A stretch of 64,000 bases of DNA from Myripristis murdjan (taxonomy: Eukaryota > Chordata > Actinopteri > Holocentriformes > Holocentridae): positions 10,601,054 to 10,665,053 of the forward strand of contig NC_043980.1 of assembly GCF_902150065.1 (NCBI RefSeq). The letters are read 5' to 3'. The translations under genes and the position numbers were made by a program. Below, piece by piece: positions 55,913 to 64,000 of this stretch. The notes beneath the pieces were generated by a model that ran no database searches, had not been told where the DNA came from, and saw only the letters and a program-made list of their open reading frames with translations. Position 1 is the stretch's first letter, and each line of letters opens with the position of its first letter.

Positions 55913-58900
55913 TTGCATTTATTGTTAAATAGGTCTATATTATGACACAAATAATTAGCTTACAATGAGCCATTATATATGATCCACTCAATTTGCAGTA
56001 CTACAGACCAAGACTCAGATCAATGCACTACATTTTTAAGGTGGGACAGGTGACTGTGAGATATTAAAGAAGTCAAATATGAACCCAAATTGTTCTTTGC
56101 ATTTAAATATTTGTAAAAGACACTTGGAGTGGCTGAAATATTCAAAATATGGCCTGAGGGTTGTGTTAAGTATAGTATATGTGAGTAGATGAGATGCTAG
56201 ATTAATGTACTTGTAGTAGTATTGTAGAGATAAAAGACAATAGGTCATGTTTGAAAGTGAGAATTACAGATCACTTAACCCAATCCAGTTAGTATCGATG
56301 AAATTTTTTGTCCTCCAAATCAAAGAGCACGCTCAGGGTCATAGGTGTACCTCTGTGGCTGTTGTTGTTATCAGATCTGTAGTCAGTTCATTTACAAATC
56401 ATTCATTTCAAAATCAAGACAGAAAATTCAAATGAAATATTAACTTTGCATTCATTAGATGAAGAGGTGCAGTGGTGCTCTGATAAGTGTTTATACATTT
56501 TGTTTAGGCACTGATGTCGGTGGTTGTTGTTGGTATTGGTGGTACTTATCTGCTAGCCAGCTCCCTCTTCAGACAGGTTTTAAAAGAGACGGAGCGCTCC
56601 ACATGTTTGTAGCCCTGAGAGGCCAGCAGACAGCAGGACACATGGATGAGGGATGAAGTGGAAAAATGAGAGAGGGAGGAAGAAAGAAAGACACAGAGGG
56701 AGATGTAGGAAACAGAGAAGGTAGAAGAAGAGATGTTGGAGTGAGTTAGGAAGAGAGGAGAAGAGGGAGATGGAGTTGATGGTAAGTTGGCAGGGAGAGA
56801 GTAGAGGTTTGGGGAGTACGGGGGAAGAACAGATGGAGGGAAAGAGAAAGAGAGAGGTTAAAAGAGAGATTGTTGTTCATAAGCCAAGACTGTGAGGCCA
56901 CAAGAGACAAGACATTACATGTTGAGGGTCAGCGAAAAGGTCAAGCATCAAGCATATGCAGCCACATCAGGAGCCTTTACAGTGTTAGGGTTAGTGCCCC
57001 TTGCAGCATTTCAGGTAAATTATGAGCAGGTGTCAACTCTACTTGACATCTTATGATTAGAAATACTTCACAACCCTTCCCTGCTGAACACATTGTTACA
57101 TCATGATACACCACTAGAGGGCAGTATCACACCTGGGAAACAACACAAGACCGAGAAAGGTGATTTTGAGTTCAATTTGAGTTGTCATCACTTCAAGTAG
57201 CTCATTCAAGTTGTTACCTGACCACTTGTCACTTAAACAGCTTTTTCCCCAAGAGCTGTCACTCTCCTCCGCTGACTCCACTAAGACTGGGCCCCCTAAA
57301 AAACTTCTCTGCTGAAATACCAGCTGATGTGTAATTATAATGCCACGATTTAAAGTCTTCCAAACCCTGAATAACTTAAGAGCATTCACATGCATCTTAC
57401 TCTGGGCATTTATTCCATGTGCTGGTTCAGTTTGTGAGTTTGGCATATGTTGTTGTCATGATTTTCCAGATTGCTCCCATTTCCACATTAAATATTTTTG
57501 CTGTTTTTATGACATATACTGTACCTCTATAATTCAGGGAGTAGCTCTATTGCCCCTTTGAATGTGTTAGTTGCATTGAAAACTCACAAATATAAGCAGT
57601 GATTGCCACATAGTCTAAAGCTGACATATTCGGCATTCAACTTAATGTGACTTGTCTATGTAGCTGCCTTTGACATTGTGATTAGGTTACATCAAAGTTA
57701 AATTCCTTTTTCATGTTATGGTTCCAGTTTGTCCGTCCCCTGTATTACATTTTTCATTTCCTGCGATTTCTTGAATTCTTTTAGTGCTGGATGGGAAATG
57801 ACAGATTGTTTGTATCTTAAATCCTTTCACAATAAAACCAGATTTTTTCAATTCAAAACTAAAAGCTCAGTGGACTGTGGCAAAAGATTTGAATAGCACA
57901 GCAATACTGTATACGTTTATATAATACAACATGACAGTATTATGATGTAGAATGAAATAACAGTATGGGAAGAGGCTGGAAACAACCTTTGATGTGTCAG
58001 TTTGATTTAGCAATTACAAAGACTGTTCTTCAACACGACAAGAGTTGAACAAGAGAGTTCAGTTACCCATGTTAACAGGCATCTATCCGGTTGAAGTGCC
58101 CTTGAGCAACGCATGAAATTCCTACCAGCTCCAGGGCTACTGCTCTGTAGCTGAGCTTGACCTTTGACATCCCTGAGGAGGGGGGCAAGAAAGAGGATAA
58201 TTTCCCTTCAGGGATTTAAATAAAAATCCAATTTTTGATTTGTATGTCTCTTCCTGTGTTTGTGACTTCACGACTTCATAGACCTCATTTACACTTGATA
58301 ATTCATGCAACTTGTATTGAGATCGTATCTGGTAGTGATTGATTTATCCATGTTACAGTTACATCTATTATCAAAAATACACTGCCGGCAGCTATATGCA
58401 AATCTGATTGCCAGACCCCTCCCCCTTTGGAGGTTTAGTGGTTTTGCCGCCTTACAGTATTTGTTTCCTCAGCTTTACTCAGATCAAAACAAAGTTGTGT
58501 GCTATTTCTCTCTCCAGTTACAAAGTGTGGAGCATAAACATCACGTATGTGGCTTGGAGTAATTTTTCCACTGACACTTCCTAAACTTGTGGCCACAATG
58601 AGTCTCAAAAAATCTTCCAAATTGATTTAAGTATTTCAAATTTAATCCATCCCCAAGTATCTTGGGTGCATTTATATCCGGATCTAATTTTATGTGAACA
58701 GGCGATCAGATTGCTGCCAATGACTCAAGACCCATTTTAATGCAAGGTGTAAATTAGTATAAGAGTTTTTTCATGGGGCATTTCTGTCATTTTGTTCACC
58801 ATTTGTCTGGGAGAGCCTGTTGTCCTGCAGCATACGTGTAGTTTATTCAAGACTTTGTATCTCAGCTGCAAATGTATATCTTATCCTGTGCCACCAAGGC

Positions 58901-59070
58901 AAATTCCTTTACATTTATTGCACCCGTTAAGTAAAGTGATTATAATCCTGACTTTCTCTCTCTAAACATCTCTATTGTGTCTCTGCTACCATTATTCAAC
59001 AAAAAAAAAATCCAACATTAACATTAGTTTTCTTATACTAATATTATACTTTCTGTTTCCTGCTTCTCAG
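55338..59070 (-). other. micu3 last intron (main part)
   Basis: This 3.7-kb stretch has a compound (AT)n/(GT)n run at 55765-55911 and a purine-rich patch at 56650-56870. No gene is seen, apart from the misoriented exon just beyond its end. Confidence 0.5.
55765..55911. repeat. Compound (AT)n/(GT)n microsatellite
   Basis: Alternating blocks of AT and GT dinucleotides over about 150 bp. Confidence 0.95.
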
Positions 59071-59168
59071 TCAGGAGAGCTTTGCCAGGATCCTCCTGTG
59101 CCTCACCCATGTGGAAACACAACAGCACATACCTGGACAACATCTGTCAGTATATGGCAGATGAGAAG
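59071..59168 (+). pseudogene. Misoriented, frameshifted copy of a micu3 exon
   Basis: The plus strand has a good acceptor (CTGCTTCTCAG) and donor (GAGAAG|GTAC). Frame 2 gives QESFARILLCLTHVE; after a one-base shift near 59111-59121 it continues NSTYLDNICQYMADEK. Human MICU3 has EEDFAHILLRYTNVEN then TSVFLENVRYSIPEEK immediately before GITFDEF, so this is the exon preceding 59503-59611. It lies on the opposite strand from the other micu3 exons and inside their last intron. The size is 98 bases where 97 would keep frame. It is either an inverted, broken duplicate or a rearrangement or assembly fault. Confidence 0.72.
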
Positions 59169-59198
59169 GTACACACACACACACACACACACACACAA
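59169..59198. repeat. (AC)n microsatellite between oppositely oriented micu3 exons
   Basis: A short AC run fills almost all of the 44 bases between the plus-strand exon copy and the minus-strand exon at 59213. Confidence 0.9.
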
Positions 59199-59212
59199 GC
59201 TCAGTCGCTCAC

Positions 59213-59370
59213 CCTAGTTCCCCTGTGCAAGCGGTCCTTCATGATGCCGATGAACTCCTTGTAGGACAGCTGATCATCATGATCCACATCAAAAATCTTG
59301 AAGATGGTGTTGACCAGGTGCCGTGTCAGCTTCAGCCCAGTAGCCACGTACACCGCTCTTGCAAACTCAT
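59213..59370 (-). CDS. micu3: micu3 exon with the second EF-hand
   Basis: Encodes (D)EFARAVYVATGLKLTRHLVN then TIFKIFDVDHDDQLSYKEFI and GIMKDRLHRGTR. Human MICU3 has nearly the same residues. The loop DVDHDDQLSYKE has calcium-coordinating D1, D3, D5, S9 and E12 of a canonical EF-hand. MICU3 is an intermembrane-space calcium sensor that pairs with MICU1 and gates the mitochondrial uniporter. The acceptor and donor (GTGAGC) are intact, and the phase fits both neighbours. Confidence 0.93.
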
Positions 59371-59502
59371 CTGGGAGAAGAAAAGGAGTGAGAGACAGAA
59401 ACAGCAAGTAACATCAAAATATAGCCAGATGGTAAGCAGAGTGATGGACAAACAAACAAGTGCACAAATGGAGCCAGACTTCCAGAAAGCCTCCCTTCCT
59501 AC

Positions 59503-59611
59503 CTTGTCCAATGGAGCGTGCAGCAAAGTTGTACATCTGCATGGCGATTGCAAAATCCTCTAGGTTGTTGAGAAACTGGAAGAAGGATCTGAACTCATCG
59601 AAGGTGATTCC
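59503..59611 (-). CDS. micu3: micu3 exon GITFDEF...
   Basis: Encodes GITFDEFRSFFQFLNNLEDF then AIAMQMYNFAARSIGQ, matching human MICU3 GITFDEFRSFFQFLNNLEDF almost residue for residue. It starts on a whole codon and ends one base into the next (G|AT), which joins to 59370. Earlier minus-strand exons would lie above 59611, but none is seen before the window ends. Confidence 0.94.
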
Positions 59612-62079
<2,468 letters not shown>

Positions 62080-63430
62080 TTAACACCATTGGGGCATAGG
62101 AACCGACTCACAACAGTGGTGCACCTCAAAACACAGAGGATGAAGGGGTGAAGAACCTGTTAGACAGGCAATTCCCCAGCAATTCCCAAGGACGTCCTTG
62201 CCAATGGAGTAAACTTGGCTGTAGCGCTCCAACAAGTAACAGTGGTGGATCTTATCACCAGTGTTGGGGTCGTTACTCAAAAAAAGTAATGCTTGGCATA
62301 TTACTTGTTACTTTTTTTTAAAGTAATGCATTACTTTACTTAGTTATTCCCTCTGGAAAGTAATTTGTTACAATACTCGTTACATTGCTTATGCATTACT
62401 CCACAACATTGCTTGTTAACAATATAATGTTAAACCTTACATATGCCCACATATCATCATAAATCCACATCCTAATATGAAATACATATTAAAGATATTT
62501 CTTTTATGATCTTTGATAAAGTGATAACACAAAGCAAACAGCAAACTTGTGAAAACCAGCCCATTTGATGTCATGTTCACAGCAGTAGATAGCTGTTTCT
62601 GGTTTGGACGCAGTTTACACTTTTCTATCACATTTCTCTCCTTTTGTGTAACATACTCAAAGTAATATGCATATCACCAGTCCTCAAAAGTTGTAGAGTG
62701 CTCTGCCATTTTGTCCTATCTTCCACTCGAACTTTAGCCAAAGTGAGATGACAACTCACGAGAGGTCAGGCGACTTTTGTGCAAGCATGCATGAAGACAC
62801 ATTAGATTGTTTTTTTCTATTCTGCCATTTTGCAGATAATTGAAAAACTTATGTAACGCATGTAATACACAATTTGTAACTGTATTGTGATTACTGAATT
62901 TAACAAAAGTAATGTGTTACATTACTGTGTTACAGACAAATGTAATGTGATTACAGTAACGCGTGGAGGTAACGCATTACCCCCAGCACTGCTTATCACA
63001 GCCACAAAATCAGCTGTCAGGTTCACCAGTGTGTCTGAGGCTAAGGCAGGAAACCACAGGGTGAAAATATCAGCAGTCCTGGCCAGAGCCACAGTTCTCC
63101 GTTCCAACCTTACTGTCCAAGAAAGGAGAGCTCTGTCATCTCTTAGAAAAGATCAGAACATCAGCATCTTGCCAGCAGATAAAGACAGGTATACAGCTCT
63201 GCTCAGTACAGCAGGTTGTAGCTCCAAAGTATAATGCTGTTCAGTGATGTCACTGCATATCAAACACTGAAGACTGGAAGTGTAAATGGACCAATTCACC
63301 GATCAGGTCTTACACCATCATCACCTTTACCTTTGAAAGCTGATTACCAGGTGTACAAAACCTGGGAATCAGCTCCATGGTAATATGGACTCCACAGGAT
63401 ACGCAAGGAAGGAGTGCCTCTTAGGCAAGG
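62080..63430 (+). mobile_element. Degraded Penelope-like element, reverse-transcriptase region
   Basis: Pieces of a Penelope-like protein are readable: DVLANGVNLAVALQQVTVVD before 62259, then VQERRALSSLRKDQNISILP with ADKDR after 62999, and a YGL.RI.K..VPLR block near 63390-63420. Known relatives have ERKAL..LR.D..I.ILPADKGR and YGLPKIHKP..PLRPI. A hAT element splits it. It carries several breaks and is clearly a fossil. Confidence 0.7.
62251..62999. mobile_element. hAT-family non-autonomous element inside the Penelope-like fragment
   Basis: The ends CAGTGTTGGGG (62259) and CCCCCAGCACTG (62991) are inverted. A perfect 8-bp target duplication CTTATCAC flanks them (62251-62258 and 62992-62999). 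The interior is rich in GTAATGCATTACTTT-type repeats and has no transposase. Confidence 0.88.
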
Positions 63431-63476
63431 TATACTCAAAGGTATACTCAGGTATACTCAAAGGTATACTCAGAAA
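63431..63476. repeat. Short tandem repeat GGTATACTCA(AA)
   Basis: Four imperfect units of about 12 bp. Confidence 0.85.
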
Positions 63477-64000
63477 TGTTTCTGGTAGCCTGTGATGAGT
63501 TAAGATGCCATGATGCAATGCATGCGTTATTTTTGGTCCAGTTCCAATACAGTTTTAAACCAATCTACATCACACAGCACTTTACTTCTAAGAATGGTAA
63601 ACTGTGCCCCCAGGGCTAAGCTGTCAAGTTAGGATTGGTTGCATGGCAGCTAGACATCTCATGAGTCATGTATGACTCATGGACTGAAATTGTAGACATT
63701 TGTCATTAAAGGATCGACAAATGGACAAATGTGATTTTTTTTCTCCTATGGAAAACACAACATAAATTTCTCACAATTGGTATGGTTTTTAGTCTAGCGT
63801 AGGCTTTTAAAGAGGAGATTTGTTTTGGAATTATTTTGTGTTCCGTTTTTTCTTAGGTGGCCCTCAATCCAATGTTGGGTCCCAGAATTTGCCCTCGGTC
63901 ATAAAAACTTTGAGTTCCCTTCTCTTAGGCTGATTGTTAGCAGCATCAACTTGGTGATCTAGGAATTTTGCAAACAACCTAGCCGCCTTTTTAGTACCCA
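63477..64000. other. No feature seen
   Basis: Non-coding AT-rich sequence to the window end. No exon, RNA gene or element was recognised. Confidence 0.5.

Noticed and set aside
59071-59264. Plus-strand exon as part of a separate unknown gene
   Set aside because: Two frames together match consecutive parts of MICU3, so it is a displaced micu3 exon.

Overview
The window is animal nuclear DNA from a teleost fish. The signs are split exons with GT/AG junctions, dense CA/GT microsatellites, fish-type MITEs and hAT elements, Penelope-like and LINE fragments, and a Ty3/Gypsy element. Exons of three conserved genes can be read: the 3' end of mtmr7 (+ strand), all of vps37a (- strand) and the 3' end of micu3 (- strand). 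The order mtmr7 / vps37a / micu3 and the relative orientations match human 8p22, but cnot7 and zdhhc2, which lie between VPS37A and MICU3 in human, are not seen here.

Layout. 1-6.0 kb: the last two coding exons of mtmr7 and a long 3'UTR. 6.4-20.0 kb: vps37a in 11 coding exons encoding 391 residues, convergent with mtmr7, with MITEs and simple repeats in its introns. 20-21.9 kb: intergenic. 21.9-50.3 kb: a cluster of 17 copies of U3 small nucleolar RNA (SNORD3), the box C/D RNA needed for 18S rRNA processing. The copies lie on both strands inside inverted segmental duplications, together with conserved snRNA-type upstream sequence, orphan promoter pieces and transposon debris. 28.3-37.6 kb: a young, apparently whole Ty3/Gypsy element with equal-length 1,338-bp LTRs, inserted within one arm of a 2.2-kb inverted repeat of U3 units. 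50.3-55.2 kb: intergenic, with a hAT MITE and a weak first-exon candidate. 55.2-64 kb: three 3' coding exons of micu3, plus a fourth micu3 exon in the wrong orientation carrying a one-base shift, then a degraded Penelope-like reverse transcriptase fragment split by a hAT element.

How the parts relate. The three protein genes are ordinary housekeeping genes: a phosphoinositide phosphatase, an ESCRT-I subunit and a mitochondrial calcium-uptake regulator. The striking feature is the U3 cluster. The copy at 50046-50261 looks most like a working gene, with a near-canonical box B, a ZNF143/Staf-like distal element near -200 and a conserved proximal element near -20 to -60. Most other copies share diverged box B and box D sequences, as if amplified from one variant unit through repeated inversion and duplication. 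All reading was by eye; no alignment or database search was run.
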